Made by a program: the position numbers and the translations under genes. From Candidatus Desulfovibrio kirbyi (GTDB lineage Bacteria; Desulfobacterota; Desulfovibrionia; Desulfovibrionales; Desulfovibrionaceae), in assembly GCA_013374015.1 (NCBI GenBank), contig BLLL01000010.1, forward strand, positions 26,444-90,443: DNA of 64,000 bases, given 5' to 3'. Shown here piece by piece: positions 25,050-35,026 of this stretch. The notes beneath the pieces are model-generated. The model made no database searches. It was given only the letters and a program-made list of their open reading frames with translations, and was not told the origin of the DNA. How positions within the stretch are numbered: the first letter of the stretch is position 1; each line of letters begins with the position of its first letter.

Positions 25050-27724
25050 AGAGCGCGAAACACACCCTTATCACCTGCCACGTCAATGCGGATTTTGACG
25101 CCTTTGCTGCAATGTTGGCCGCGCGTCATCTGTACGGCAACGCCGCGTTGCTTTTCCCCGGCTCTCAGGAGCGCGGTTTGCAAAAACTCTATGCGTCATT
25201 GAATGCCGCCGAGTACGGCTTCTTGGAATCCTCAAATATCTCATGGAATTCTATCGACAGGCTTGTCCTGGTCGATACCCGCCAGCGCGGGCGCATACGC
25301 CATGTGACGCAGCTGCTTGACAGGCAGGACATACGCATTGAAGCATGGGACCATCATCCTGATTCGCAAGACGATGTGACGGCTGATCCCTTATATTTTG
25401 ACCGCGTTGGGGCAGTCACAAGTCTGCTTGTCCATAAGCTGCGGGAGGCCGGCATATCCTTGGACAGCGAGGAGGCGACCCTGCTTGGCCTTGGCATTTA
25501 CAGCGATACCGGATCATTTACGTATTCCTCAACAACCGCCGCGGACTTCCAAGCGTCGTCGTGGCTGCTCGGTCAGGGGATGGATGTCAACCGTATCAAT
25601 GAGATGGCTGCCCATGAGCTTACAAGCTTGCATATTCAGGTGTTGAACAGCCTGCTCGAGTCAGCGTGCGCCTACACGTTTAACAATGTTTCCGTAGTGC
25701 TGGCAGAAGCACTTGTGGATCACTATCTGGGAGATTTTGCCAGTTTGGCGCAACAGTTGATGGAAATGGAAAAATTTTCTGTGCTGTTTGCTGTAGGTTT
25801 GATGGCCGATCGCATTCAGGTGGTGGCGCGCAGCCGTGACCCCGCAATTGATGTGGGGAATATTTGTGCGCATTTTGGCGGTGGCGGACACGCCTACGCC
25901 GCTTCGGCATCCATCAGGAACATGACCTTGCAGGAGGTGCGCGATGCATTGCTACGTTGTTTGCACGAACAGGTCAATCCGGGAAAATCGGCGCGGGAAT
26001 ATATGTCCGCGCCTGTCATAGGCATTGAAACAAACGCCACTATTCGTGAGGCGGATGCCCTTATGTTTCATTCCGGCATCAAATCTTTGATTGTTTTTGC
26101 CAAGAACACGCGCACATGCGTGGGGCTGCTGGACACGCAGATCGCTACGCGCGCCATCGCGCACGGCTTGGGCGAGACTGTGGTTGACGAGTATATGCAG
26201 CGTTATGTATTGACCTTGTCGCCTGAAGCTACCCTGCAGGATTTGACATCCGTTATTGTGGGCACGCGCCAGCGGCTTGCCCCCATTGTTAAAGACGGTT
26301 GCGTTGTGGGTGTGGTGACGCGCACAGACCTTATCAATGTTTTTGCCAACGAGTCCGGCTGGATGGCAGAACAAAGCATCCGCACCGGCAAAGAACGCAA
26401 CGTCAGTAAATATATTCAGGGCAGGTTGCCTCAGGAAACGCGCGACATACTGCGTCTGGCAGGTGAACTGGGGCATCAACGCGCGTTACCTGTGTATGTT
26501 GTGGGTGGGTTTGTGCGCGATCTTCTGCTGAACAATCCCAATCAGGACATTGATCTTGTGGTGGAAGGCGACGGCAATGCCCTGGCAAAGGCATTGTCCA
26601 AAAAACTGAAGGGCAGGGTGCGCGAACACCAGAAATTTTTAACGTCGGTCGTGATTTTCCACAACGCTTCCGGTGTTGAGCAACGCATTGACATAGCGAC
26701 AGCGCGCCTTGAATACTATGAATATCCTGCCGCCTTGCCCACAGTGGAACTTTCCTCCATAAAGATGGACATTTTTCGTCGAGATTTCTCAATCAATGCT
26801 TTGGCCGTACGTATTGACAGCCCTCATTTTGGGGAACTGGTCGATTTTTTCGGCGGGCAGCGGGACATTAAAGACCGTGCCATACGTGTTTTGAACACAT
26901 TAAGTTTCGTGGAGGATCCCACTCGTTGTTTACGGGCAGTGCTTTTTGAACAGCGGTATAAATTCAGGCTTGGCGCGGGCACAGAAAAACTGATCAAAAA
27001 TGTCATTTCTCTCAATCTGATGGATCGTCTTGCAAAGTCGCGGATTTTTCATGAATACCGGCATATTTGTGACGAAACAGAGCCGTTGGACTGTTTTGTC
27101 CGTATGGATGAACTCGGCATTTTGCAGGCCATTGCGCCGCAGTTTGCTCTGACTCCTAAAAAAACGCGTCTGTTGCGCAGAATTACGGAAATGCTTGCTT
27201 GGTACCGGCTGCTCTATTTTGACGAATCGCCGCAGAAATGGTTTTTGTATTTTTTGGGCATTAACGCCGGGCTGACATATGCCGAAGCGGCTTACGGCTA
27301 CGCCCGCCTGGGCCTGCCGGAAATGAAAAAAAACGAAATGCTGCAACAACGTGAGATAATGCGCGCCTCTATCGGCAAGCTGGAAAATTGGCAACTGCAG
27401 GATGCTGCCGGCAAGGCAAAAGTGAGCGTGCTGTATGAGATGCTGTCTCCAGTATCTCTGGAGAGTCTGCTATATCTCATGGCGTTTACAGAAAATTCCG
27501 GATTACAGAAAAACCTGTCACGTTATATTACCCAATGGCGCCAGGAAAAGTCGGACATAAGCGGTGCGGACTTGCTCGACCTTGGTCTTGCTCCGGGACA
27601 GGATTTTGGGCGCATCCTCAAAGCAGTACTCGTCGGCAAGCTGGACGGCAAGGCGGTCACCAAGGAAAGTCAACTTGCGCTGGCGCGGGAGATCGCGCAC
27701 GCTTCAGCCGTCCTCCCCGCCTGA
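25046..27724 (+). CDS. tRNA nucleotidyltransferase/poly(A) polymerase fused to DHH phosphoesterase and CBS domains
   Basis: 892 residues with three modules. 1-320: DHH/DHHA1 phosphoesterase (CHVNADFDAFAAM, WDHHPDS, HFGGGGHAYAAS). About 330-450: a pair of CBS domains (YMSAPVIGIETNATIREAD, APIVKDGCVVGVVTRTDL). 470-892: class II nucleotidyltransferase with VGGFVRDLLLNNPNQDIDLV, MDIFRRDFSINALAV and VEDPTRCLRAV. This arrangement is known in deltaproteobacteria and relatives and adds A (or CCA) to tRNA 3' ends; the DHH module may degrade short RNA. GTG at 25046 overlaps the xerD stop and follows AGGAAC. Confidence 0.88.
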   Translation: MKSAKHTLITCHVNADFDAFAAMLAARHLYGNAALLFPGSQERGLQKLYASLNAAEYGFLESSNISWNSIDRLVLVDTRQRGRIRHVTQLLDRQDIRIEAWDHHPDSQDDVTADPLYFDRVGAVTSLLVHKLREAGISLDSEEATLLGLGIYSDTGSFTYSSTTAADFQASSWLLGQGMDVNRINEMAAHELTSLHIQVLNSLLESACAYTFNNVSVVLAEALVDHYLGDFASLAQQLMEMEKFSVLFAVGLMADRIQVVARSRDPAIDVGNICAHFGGGGHAYAASASIRNMTLQEVRDALLRCLHEQVNPGKSAREYMSAPVIGIETNATIREADALMFHSGIKSLIVFAKNTRTCVGLLDTQIATRAIAHGLGETVVDEYMQRYVLTLSPEATLQDLTSVIVGTRQRLAPIVKDGCVVGVVTRTDLINVFANESGWMAEQSIRTGKERNVSKYIQGRLPQETRDILRLAGELGHQRALPVYVVGGFVRDLLLNNPNQDIDLVVEGDGNALAKALSKKLKGRVREHQKFLTSVVIFHNASGVEQRIDIATARLEYYEYPAALPTVELSSIKMDIFRRDFSINALAVRIDSPHFGELVDFFGGQRDIKDRAIRVLNTLSFVEDPTRCLRAVLFEQRYKFRLGAGTEKLIKNVISLNLMDRLAKSRIFHEYRHICDETEPLDCFVRMDELGILQAIAPQFALTPKKTRLLRRITEMLAWYRLLYFDESPQKWFLYFLGINAGLTYAEAAYGYARLGLPEMKKNEMLQQREIMRASIGKLENWQLQDAAGKAKVSVLYEMLSPVSLESLLYLMAFTENSGLQKNLSRYITQWRQEKSDISGADLLDLGLAPGQDFGRILKAVLVGKLDGKAVTKESQLALAREIAHASAVLPA

Positions 27725-27756
27725 CGGCAAACTGATTTCGCACTGTTATTTAACAG

Positions 27757-28137
27757 TTACACGGCTGCTACGGCTTCAATCTCCACCTTTGCCCCAAGGG
27801 GAAGGTTTTTCACGGCAAAGCAGCTTCTGGCAGGGAAGGGTTTTGCAAAAAACGTCGCGTACACTTCGTTCACTGCCGCAAAGTCTTTGATATCCGCAAG
27901 AAAGATGGTTGTCTTCACCACTTTTGCGAGATCGCTTCCTCCAGCTTCCAGAATGTTTTTCACGTTAGTGAGCGAGTTCTTCGCCTGCGCCCTGATATCT
28001 TCCGGCATGGTCTTGGTTGCCGGGTCCATGGGAAGCTGACCGGAAGTAAAAATTAAGCCTCCAACGGCGATGGCCTGGGAATAGGGCCCCACAGCGCCGG
28101 GTGCTCTGTTTGTGTCAATAACTGAAAGCGCGCTCAT
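27757..28137 (-). CDS. ridA: RidA-family 2-iminobutanoate/2-iminopropanoate deaminase
   Basis: 126 residues, trimeric Rid fold. GPYSQAIAVGGLIFTSGQLP, the arginine in FPARSCFAV and the C-terminal VEIEAVAAV are the catalytic signature. RidA hydrolyses the reactive enamine/imine products of PLP-dependent ammonia-lyases. That fits the YgeX ammonia-lyase two genes away, although ridA is on the opposite strand and divergent from the sigma-54 activator. AAGGAGG lies before the ATG. Confidence 0.93.
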   Translation of the reverse strand: MSALSVIDTNRAPGAVGPYSQAIAVGGLIFTSGQLPMDPATKTMPEDIRAQAKNSLTNVKNILEAGGSDLAKVVKTTIFLADIKDFAAVNEVYATFFAKPFPARSCFAVKNLPLGAKVEIEAVAAV

Positions 28138-28277
28138 GTTATCCTCCTTGATTATTTACTATTTATGCAGGGATCTGTTGGCTTTGCCCTGCGTTGAGAT
28201 GACATATAATAGAACAAAGTGAAGCGCTTCGTCAATACGCTTTACTGTCGGCAAGTAATTTCCTACAATTTTTACCC

Positions 28278-30101
28278 ATGAACAAAGCTCATAAAAATAT
28301 AGCCAGCCTGGCTAATATACAACGGCACGTACAGTCTTACGCCGATGTTATTTCCCGCGTCACAGGCATTGATGTGGAAATTGTGGACAGCAACATGGTA
28401 CGCATTGCAGGCACCGGTATCTATGAGGCCGGCGTTGGCGACAGCTTGGTCAATGCCGGTGAAATTTACAAGGAGGTCGCACGCACCCGCGAGACCATCA
28501 TTGTGGAAACCCCCCGCTACCACGTCATCTGCGCCCGATGTCCGGAGCGGGCAACCTGCAGGGAGTGCTTCTCCTTAGCCACTCCTATTGTGGACGGGGA
28601 CATACACTATGGCGTCATAGGGTTTGTATGCTTTAACGATACCGATCGTGACCGTGTGCTCAGTTCGCAGGACAGCTATCTAATCTTTATCACCTTTTTA
28701 GCCGATACCCTTGCCCGTAAGGTAGGAGATTTGAGTCGCTTGAAGCATGCGACCCATGTGCTCGACCTCATGCTGCAGGTAGTGGACATGCCGGGGCAGG
28801 GGATAATGCTCTTTGACCAGAAAGGCGTCTGCATCTATTGCAACACACCGGCTAAAGACCTCTTCGGCATTATGCCGGAGACGGGTATGAATCTTTCCGC
28901 CATTGAGCGCAACGGTCAGAGCATCTACGAGTTTGAGGAATTTGAGGTACACGCGCCAAATAATCGCAGTTTTTCCCTGCTTGGGCGACTTAAGGAACTG
29001 GACGCCGAACCGCACAACAAGGCCACGCTCTTTGTATTTGAGCTGCCGACAAGGCTTGCCCAGTTTGTGGGTGATCTTTCCGCTGCCGGAGCGGTGGCGG
29101 AATTTGACAGCATTATCGGCGATTCAAATGCCCTGAGCAAGCTCAAAAACCGGGCTATGCGCGTGGCAGGTTCCAATTCCACCGTGCTTATTACCGGAGA
29201 ATCCGGCACCGGCAAGGAATTGCTGGCCCGCGCCATCCATCAGGCAAGCCCCAGACGCAACGCGCCCTTTATTGCCATTAACTGCGGCGGCATTCCCGAT
29301 ACGCTGCTTGAAAGCGAGCTTTTCGGCTACGTCAGCGGCGCGTTCACCGGCGCGTCCAGCAAGGGGCGCATGGGCAAGTTTGAGCTGGCTGATGGCGGAG
29401 TGATTTTTCTGGATGAAATATCCTCCATGCCGCTGTACGTGCAGGTAAAACTTTTGCGTGTATTGCAGGAGCGCTCCATCGTGCGCCTTGGTTCCAACCG
29501 TCTTATTCGCGTGGATGTGCGCGTTATTGCCGTCAGTAATGAAAACCTTCAGGAATGTATCAGCCGCAATGTATTCCGCGAAGACCTCTACTACAGACTC
29601 AACGTCATCCCCCTTGACATCCCCCCTCTGCGCGAACGCACAGGCGATGTGGCTATGTTGGCAGACTACTTCCTCGGCAAGTACAGCGAGCTTTTTCACA
29701 AGAAAAAACCCCGTCTGCGCGCTTCTGTGCTGCGTATGCTGGAAGAATACGACTGGCCCGGCAACGTGCGCGAGCTGGAACATGCAGTGGAATACGCCGT
29801 GAACATGATGCCTGAAAACGGTTCGCTTGATCTTGGCTGTCTGCCTGTCCAACTTCTGGAAACCGCAAGAAAAGGCGTTAAGGCGCAGCGTGGTGCGCCT
29901 GGGGACGGGGCGGCGATGCACGTCCGGACTGTTACGGAACCTCTGTCGGTTCTGGAAGAACGGGCCATCCGCGCAGCATTGGAGATTTACGGACGTAGCG
30001 TCGAAGGTAAAAAAAAGGCCGCTGCCGCGCTGGGCTTAAGCTTGGCAACTTTGTACCGCAAAATGAACGTTTTTCAGTTTGAGAAACACAGGCCATTCTG
30101 A
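28278..30101 (+). CDS. Sigma-54-dependent transcriptional activator of the purine locus (YgeV-like)
   Basis: 607 residues. N-terminal sensor region (1-160) with a four-cysteine cluster C85-X2-C88-X5-C94-X2-C97, then a PAS-like region (about 170-235), an AAA+ domain (GESGTGKE, GAFTGA sigma-54 contact loop, GGVIFLDEI) and a C-terminal Fis-type helix-turn-helix (KKAAAALGLSLATLYRKM). It should activate an enhancer-dependent promoter. A -24/-12 promoter and a tandem repeat lie directly downstream, before ygeX. The same kind of regulator (YgeV) accompanies the ygeWXY genes of E. coli. The cysteines may bind a metal or iron-sulfur cluster or sense redox; this is inference. No good ribosome site is visible before the ATG. 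Confidence 0.88.
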   Translation: MNKAHKNIASLANIQRHVQSYADVISRVTGIDVEIVDSNMVRIAGTGIYEAGVGDSLVNAGEIYKEVARTRETIIVETPRYHVICARCPERATCRECFSLATPIVDGDIHYGVIGFVCFNDTDRDRVLSSQDSYLIFITFLADTLARKVGDLSRLKHATHVLDLMLQVVDMPGQGIMLFDQKGVCIYCNTPAKDLFGIMPETGMNLSAIERNGQSIYEFEEFEVHAPNNRSFSLLGRLKELDAEPHNKATLFVFELPTRLAQFVGDLSAAGAVAEFDSIIGDSNALSKLKNRAMRVAGSNSTVLITGESGTGKELLARAIHQASPRRNAPFIAINCGGIPDTLLESELFGYVSGAFTGASSKGRMGKFELADGGVIFLDEISSMPLYVQVKLLRVLQERSIVRLGSNRLIRVDVRVIAVSNENLQECISRNVFREDLYYRLNVIPLDIPPLRERTGDVAMLADYFLGKYSELFHKKKPRLRASVLRMLEEYDWPGNVRELEHAVEYAVNMMPENGSLDLGCLPVQLLETARKGVKAQRGAPGDGAAMHVRTVTEPLSVLEERAIRAALEIYGRSVEGKKKAAAALGLSLATLYRKMNVFQFEKHRPF

Positions 30102-30107
30102 AACCAT

Positions 30108-30139
30108 AAATTTCTAATTTTGAGAAATTTCTAATTTTG
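30108..30139 (+). promoter_or_regulatory. Tandem 15-bp repeat, candidate enhancer site for the sigma-54 activator
   Basis: AAATTTCTAATTTTG occurs twice (30108-30122 and 30125-30139) with a 17-base period. It begins about 100 bases upstream of the -24 box, the normal place for an activator-binding site, and lies just after the activator gene. The binding itself is inferred. Confidence 0.5.
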
Positions 30140-30209
30140 CAACATATTTTCCTCTCAAAGCTAATATATAATATACTTATTTTATTGTATTTGTAGAATA
30201 GGGGCATAG

Positions 30210-30226
30210 TGGCCCTGTTTTTGCTT
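30210..30226 (+). promoter_or_regulatory. Sigma-54 promoter of the ygeX operon
   Basis: TGGCCC-TGTTT-TTGCTT matches the sigma-54 consensus TGGCAC-N5-TTGCW. The invariant GG and GC are correctly spaced. Transcription should start near 30236, about 30 bases before the ygeX start. The adjacent gene encodes a sigma-54 activator with an intact GAFTGA loop. Confidence 0.8.
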
Positions 30227-30269
30227 ATCCATATATGTTGTTCATTAACCTGTAATCAACGAGGCTATG

Positions 30270-31490
30270 ATGTCTGTCCGGATGTACGTAAATCCTGACC
30301 GCAAGGCTGCGGGATACGGCGTCAGCCTTGACGTCCTGTCACCCACAAACGCCGATGCGGTACGCCGCTACCATGAATCTTTCAAGGAATACAAGCAAAC
30401 CCCGCTAACATTCCTGCCCGGTCTGGCGGCAAAGTTTAAGCTTAAGAATTTTATGGTCAAGGACGAATCGTTTCGCTACGGTCTGAACGCCTTCAAGGTG
30501 CTTGGAGCTTCCTATGCCATGGGCAGGTTTCTTGCAGGCAAGCTTGGCCGCGGCATGGAAGGCATGACCCGCAATGAGCTGTGCTCGCCGGATATTCGCC
30601 GGCAGACCGGCGACATTACCTTTATCACCACTACAGACGGCAATCATGGTCGCGGCCTTGCCTGGACAGCCCGCGAACTTGGCTACAAGGCCATTGTGTT
30701 CATGCCTGCGGGCTCGGCTTCCATACGTGTGCAAAACATACGGGCCGAGGATGCGGAATGTACCGTAACCCAGCTTAACTACGATGAAGCGGTGCGCATG
30801 AGCTGGGAGCTGGCGCAAAAACACGGCTACGTTATGGTGCAGGACACAGCCTGGGAAGGCTATACAGAAATTCCCACCTGGATTATGCAGGGGTACATGA
30901 CGCTGGCCCTTGAAGCCTTGGAGCAGATGAAGGTTGCCCGCGCCATGCCTACTCACTGTTTTTTGCAGGCAGGGGTCGGCTCTTTTGCCGGTGCTGTTGT
31001 GGGCTATTTGACCGCCGTGCTTGGCGCTGACGCGCCAAAATTCATTATTGTCGAACCGCACAAGGCCAACTGTATCTATACATCAGCCGTGGCGGGTGAT
31101 GGTCGTCCACACAATGTCACAGGCGATTTGCACACCCTTATGGCAGGTCTTGCCTGTGGCGAACCTAACACCCTAAGCTGGGAAATTCTGCGCGACTACG
31201 CAACGGCCTATATTTCCTGTTCCGATTACATTGCGGCCAACGGCATGCGTGTGCTGGCTGCCCCGGTCGGCGGCGACAAGATCATCGTTTCCGGTGAATC
31301 CGGGGCTGTGACCACCGGCATTGCGCAGTGGCTCATGGAGCATCCGGCAGCCGCTATTCAGCGCGAGGCGCTGGGGCTTGACAGCAATTCCTCGGTGCTG
31401 GTTGTCAGCACCGAAGGCGACACCGCTCCCGACGTTTACAAAAATATTGTCTGGTTCGGCGCTTGCCCTGACAACGACTGCCAAATGTAA
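30270..31490 (+). CDS. ygeX: Diaminopropionate ammonia-lyase (YgeX)
   Basis: 406 residues. Fold-type II PLP enzyme that converts 2,3-diaminopropionate to pyruvate and ammonia. FGLN-type PLP-lysine block [50 protein letters not shown] and the glycine-rich STEGDT end match the family closely. The ATG at 30270 is better spaced from GAGG than the one at 30267. First gene of the sigma-54 operon. In gut purine degraders this gene is among those needed to use uric acid; there it is thought to process a ring-opened intermediate. Confidence 0.92.
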   Translation: MSVRMYVNPDRKAAGYGVSLDVLSPTNADAVRRYHESFKEYKQTPLTFLPGLAAKFKLKNFMVKDESFRYGLNAFKVLGASYAMGRFLAGKLGRGMEGMTRNELCSPDIRRQTGDITFITTTDGNHGRGLAWTARELGYKAIVFMPAGSASIRVQNIRAEDAECTVTQLNYDEAVRMSWELAQKHGYVMVQDTAWEGYTEIPTWIMQGYMTLALEALEQMKVARAMPTHCFLQAGVGSFAGAVVGYLTAVLGADAPKFIIVEPHKANCIYTSAVAGDGRPHNVTGDLHTLMAGLACGEPNTLSWEILRDYATAYISCSDYIAANGMRVLAAPVGGDKIIVSGESGAVTTGIAQWLMEHPAAAIQREALGLDSNSSVLVVSTEGDTAPDVYKNIVWFGACPDNDCQM

Positions 31491-31519
31491 CTATAAATGC
31501 TATGCAAGGAGAGTGTGCA

Positions 31520-32758
31520 ATGGACACAGGCAAAATCAATGAACTGAGCAAGAAATACCAGCCGCGGATGGTGAAATTTTTGCGCGACATGATACGCATT
31601 CCCTCTGAAAGCTGTCAGGAAGAGGGCGTTATCAAGCGCATCAAGCAGGAAATGGAAGATGTGGGCTTTGATCGCGTGGAAATTGACAAGATGGGCAATA
31701 TCATCGGTTATCTGGGCAACGGGCCGCGCCTCATCGCCTTTGACGCGCACATTGATACAGTGGGCATTGGCGAGCGTACCAACTGGACATTTGACCCTTA
31801 CGAGGGCTACGAAGACGAGGAAACCATTGGTGGGCGCGGCGGTTCGGATCAGGAAGGCGGCATGGCCTCCATTGTTTACGGCGGCCTTATTATGAAGGAA
31901 CTTGGCCTTATCCCGGCTGATGTTACCGTGGCAATGGTTGGAACCGTGCAGGAAGAAGACTGCGACGGCCTGTGCTGGCAGTATCTCATCAAAGAACACG
32001 GCTTAAAGCCGGAATTTGTGGTTTCTACCGAGCCTACTGACGGCGGCATTTATCGCGGACAGCGCGGGCGCATGGAAATTCGCGTGGACGTGCGCGGTGT
32101 TTCCTGCCACGGTTCCGCCCCTGAGCGCGGCGACAACGCCATCTTCAATATGGCTCATATCCTGACTGAACTTGAAGCATTGAACAAAAGGCTCAAGAAC
32201 GACGATTTTCTGGGCAAGGGCACACTTACCGTCTCCCAGATACTTTATTCCTCACCCTCGCGCTGTGCAGTGGCCGACGGCTGCTCCATCTCCCTTGATC
32301 GTCGTCTGACAATGGGCGAGGACAAGGATTTGGCGCTTGGGCAAATTCGCGAATTGCCTTCAGTCAAAAAGCTGGGCGACAAGGTTACTGTGTCCATGTA
32401 CACCTATGATTCCGCTTCCTGGACAAAGCTTGTCTACCCCACAGACTGCTACTTCCCCACCTGGGTGCTGCCCAAAGATTCTGTAGTGTGCAAATCCGCC
32501 GAAGCAGCTTATCGTGCACTGTTTAACGCCGAACCGCGTACCGATAAGTGGACGTTCTCCACCAACGGCGTATCCATCACGGGCATGTTCGGTATTCCTG
32601 TTGTTGGTTTTGGCCCCGGCAAGGAAAAGGAAGCCCACGCCCCCAACGAAAAAACCTGGAAAGCGGACCTTGTGCGCTGTGCCGCCCTGTACGCTGCCCT
32701 CCCTGAAACCTATGTGGCCAAAACAAGTAAGGCAGACGACCATGAGCGGCGCAAATAA
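31520..32758 (+). CDS. ygeY: YgeY-type M20 family metallohydrolase (selenium-metabolism linked)
   Basis: 412 residues. M20 peptidase/deacylase fold with metal ligands in [12 protein letters not shown], the [13 protein letters not shown] block, EEDCDGL (general base and ligand) and the dimerisation domain [18 protein letters not shown]. Such enzymes cleave amide bonds of acylated amino acids or carbamoyl compounds. In E. coli and other bacteria ygeY co-occurs with the selenium-dependent molybdenum hydroxylase genes. AAGGAGAG precedes the ATG at 31520. Its last 17 bases overlap the carbamate kinase gene. Confidence 0.9.
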   Translation: MDTGKINELSKKYQPRMVKFLRDMIRIPSESCQEEGVIKRIKQEMEDVGFDRVEIDKMGNIIGYLGNGPRLIAFDAHIDTVGIGERTNWTFDPYEGYEDEETIGGRGGSDQEGGMASIVYGGLIMKELGLIPADVTVAMVGTVQEEDCDGLCWQYLIKEHGLKPEFVVSTEPTDGGIYRGQRGRMEIRVDVRGVSCHGSAPERGDNAIFNMAHILTELEALNKRLKNDDFLGKGTLTVSQILYSSPSRCAVADGCSISLDRRLTMGEDKDLALGQIRELPSVKKLGDKVTVSMYTYDSASWTKLVYPTDCYFPTWVLPKDSVVCKSAEAAYRALFNAEPRTDKWTFSTNGVSITGMFGIPVVGFGPGKEKEAHAPNEKTWKADLVRCAALYAALPETYVAKTSKADDHERRK

Positions 32759-33713
32759 AAATCTGGCGGTTATCGCTATTGGCGGTAACTCCCTGATCAG
32801 TGAAAAAAATAAAAAGAGTGTTGAGGATCAGTACGATGCCATTCGCGTGACGGTGCGCCACATTGCCGATGTTATTGAATCAGGCCGTCAGGTTTGCATT
32901 ACGCACGGCAACGGGCCGCAAGTGGGCTTCATTCTGCTTCGTAGCGAAATTGCCCGCAAGCAAACCGGTATGCACTCCGTGCCGCTGGTTTCTTGTGTGG
33001 CGGATACTCAGGGCGCTATCGGTTGGCAGATACAGCAGGCGCTTTCCAACGAATTGCGCGACCGGGGCAGCAAGGCCGCAGGCCGCGTGATAAGCTTGGT
33101 CACACAGGTACTCGTGGATGCGGACGATCCCGGTTTTAAGGCACCGGACAAGTACGTTGGCGAGTTTTATGACGAGGCCGAATTGCCTGGACTTAAGGCT
33201 CAGCATCCTGAATGGGCGCTCAAGCGGGATTCCGATCGTGGCTGGCGTCGCGTGGTGCCAAGTCCGGCGCCCAAGGAAATTGTAGAACTTGACGCCATCC
33301 GCGCTTTGCTTGCCGATGGTTTCAATCTTATCACCGTGGGCGGTGGGGGCATACCCGTTATTACCGATGCCAAAAATGACCTGCGCGGCGTGGATGCTGT
33401 TATTGACAAGGATCTGGCCTCGTGTCTTTTGGCAAACGGGCTGAAAGCCGGACTGCTTGTGATATCAACGGGTGTGGAAAAGGTTTGCGTCAACTTCGGC
33501 AAACCTGATCAGAAGGAACTTTCCGGCGTCACAGATGCTGAAATGCGCGCATATTACGACGAAGGTCAGTTCCCTGCCGGCAGCATGGGACCAAAAATCA
33601 AGGCTGCGCTTGACTTCCTTGATAACGGCGGAGAAGAAGTTATCATCACCAACCCGGAAAACTTGAAGATTGCCATGTCAGGCAATGGCGGAACACATAT
33701 AACACGGCGATAG
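32742..33713 (+). CDS. arcC: Carbamate kinase
   Basis: 323 residues. It opens [10 protein letters not shown] and contains [37 protein letters not shown] and the end GNGGTHI, all typical of carbamate kinase. The enzyme converts carbamoyl phosphate and ADP to ATP, carbon dioxide and ammonia. With the YgeW transferase it would harvest ATP from ureido groups released from the purine ring. The E. coli counterpart is yqeA. Overlaps ygeY, so coupled. Confidence 0.93.
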   Translation: MSGANKNLAVIAIGGNSLISEKNKKSVEDQYDAIRVTVRHIADVIESGRQVCITHGNGPQVGFILLRSEIARKQTGMHSVPLVSCVADTQGAIGWQIQQALSNELRDRGSKAAGRVISLVTQVLVDADDPGFKAPDKYVGEFYDEAELPGLKAQHPEWALKRDSDRGWRRVVPSPAPKEIVELDAIRALLADGFNLITVGGGGIPVITDAKNDLRGVDAVIDKDLASCLLANGLKAGLLVISTGVEKVCVNFGKPDQKELSGVTDAEMRAYYDEGQFPAGSMGPKIKAALDFLDNGGEEVIITNPENLKIAMSGNGGTHITRR

Positions 33714-33756
33714 CGCAGCGAAAGTCAATTTAACGCAAAATATAAGGAGAAACACC

Positions 33757-34953
33757 ATGGATCGCGCCCGTATTCGCGAAATGATCAAAAATTTTGCCCA
33801 GCTTGATTATAAAAATATGCACATGCACGACTTTTTTGAAACTTGGCATAAAAGCGACGATGAAATTGCCGCCACTTTCCAGGTTGCCGACATCTTGCGT
33901 GGTCTGCGTGAAGCGGGCATTTCCCCGCGTATTTTTGACTCCGGCCTTGGCATTTCGCTCTTTCGCGACAATTCCACCCGCACACGCTTTTCCTTTTCCT
34001 CTGCCTGTAACCTGCTTGGCTTGACAGCACAGGACCTGGACGAGGGCAAATCGCAGATTGCCCACGGCGAAACCGTGCGCGAAACCGCCAACATGGTGTC
34101 TTTTATGGCGGAAACCATCGGCATTCGTGACGACATGTTCATCGGCAAGGGCAATGCCTATATGCGCGAAGTGTCCGCCGCCCTAGAAGATGGCTATCGC
34201 GATGGCGTGTTGGAACAGCGCCCGACCATTGTGGATTTGCAGTGTGATATTGATCATCCCACCCAGTGCATGGCTGACATGCTGCATATTATCAACTACT
34301 ATGGCGGCGTGGACAAGCTGAAGGGTAAAAAAATCGCCATGACCTGGGCGTACTCTCCCTCCTACGGCAAGCCGCTTTCCGTGCCGCAGGGCGTTATTGG
34401 TCTGATGACCCGCTTCGGCATGGACGTAACGCTGGCTCACCCTGCGGGCTACGATGTCATGCCCGCAGTGGAGACTATTGCCGCTGAAAACGCCAAAGCG
34501 TCCGGTTGCGTATACAAGCGCACCAATTCTATGGAAGAAGCTTTTGAGAACGCCGATATTGTCTATCCTAAGAGCTGGGCGCCGTATGCCGCCATGGAAA
34601 AACGCTCCGACCTGTACACAAAGGGCGATCAGGACGGCATCAAGAAACTTGAGAAGGAACTGCTTGCCCAGAACGCCAACTTCAAGAAATGGGAATGTAC
34701 CGAGAAGCTCATGAAGACCACCGGTAAGGGTCAGGCTCTGTACATGCACTGCCTGCCAGCTGATATCACCGGCGTTTCCTGCAAGGAAGGCGAGGTAGAG
34801 GCATCAGTCTTCGACCGCTACCGTGTGCCCATGTACCGCGAAGCCAGCTATAAACCTTATATTATCGCTGCCATGATTCTGCTTGCCCGCAAGTCTGACC
34901 CGGCGGACACCCTCCTGCGTCTGCTTGATGGCGGCGCGCAACGCATCCGGTAA
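33757..34953 (+). CDS. ygeW: Knotted carbamoyltransferase YgeW
   Basis: 398 residues, aspartate/ornithine carbamoyltransferase fold. The carbamoyl-phosphate loop is in LFRDNSTRTRFSF, followed by QCMADMLHIINYYGGVDKL, the characteristic YgeW block MTWAYSPSYGKPLSVPQG and the end MHCLPADITGVSCKEGEVE. The true substrate is not settled; the context points to phosphorolysis of a ureido compound formed from the purine. AAGGAGAAA precedes the ATG. Confidence 0.93.
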   Translation: MDRARIREMIKNFAQLDYKNMHMHDFFETWHKSDDEIAATFQVADILRGLREAGISPRIFDSGLGISLFRDNSTRTRFSFSSACNLLGLTAQDLDEGKSQIAHGETVRETANMVSFMAETIGIRDDMFIGKGNAYMREVSAALEDGYRDGVLEQRPTIVDLQCDIDHPTQCMADMLHIINYYGGVDKLKGKKIAMTWAYSPSYGKPLSVPQGVIGLMTRFGMDVTLAHPAGYDVMPAVETIAAENAKASGCVYKRTNSMEEAFENADIVYPKSWAPYAAMEKRSDLYTKGDQDGIKKLEKELLAQNANFKKWECTEKLMKTTGKGQALYMHCLPADITGVSCKEGEVEASVFDRYRVPMYREASYKPYIIAAMILLARKSDPADTLLRLLDGGAQRIR

Positions 34954-34962
34954 ACTCTTCCG

Positions 34963-35006
34963 CCGGCAACCCGCGGTTCTTGCCGGATCATCAGGCGGGT
35001 TACCGG
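34963..35006 (+). other. Intercistronic hairpin between ygeW and the hydantoinase gene
   Basis: CCGGCAACCCGC (34963-34974) pairs with GCGGGTTACCGG (34995-35006): 12 positions with one mismatch and a 20-base loop. No T-run follows, so it is not a standard terminator. It might set mRNA processing or stability between the two halves of the operon. Confidence 0.5.
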
Positions 35007-35026
35007 CATTACAAAGGATTTGTGCT

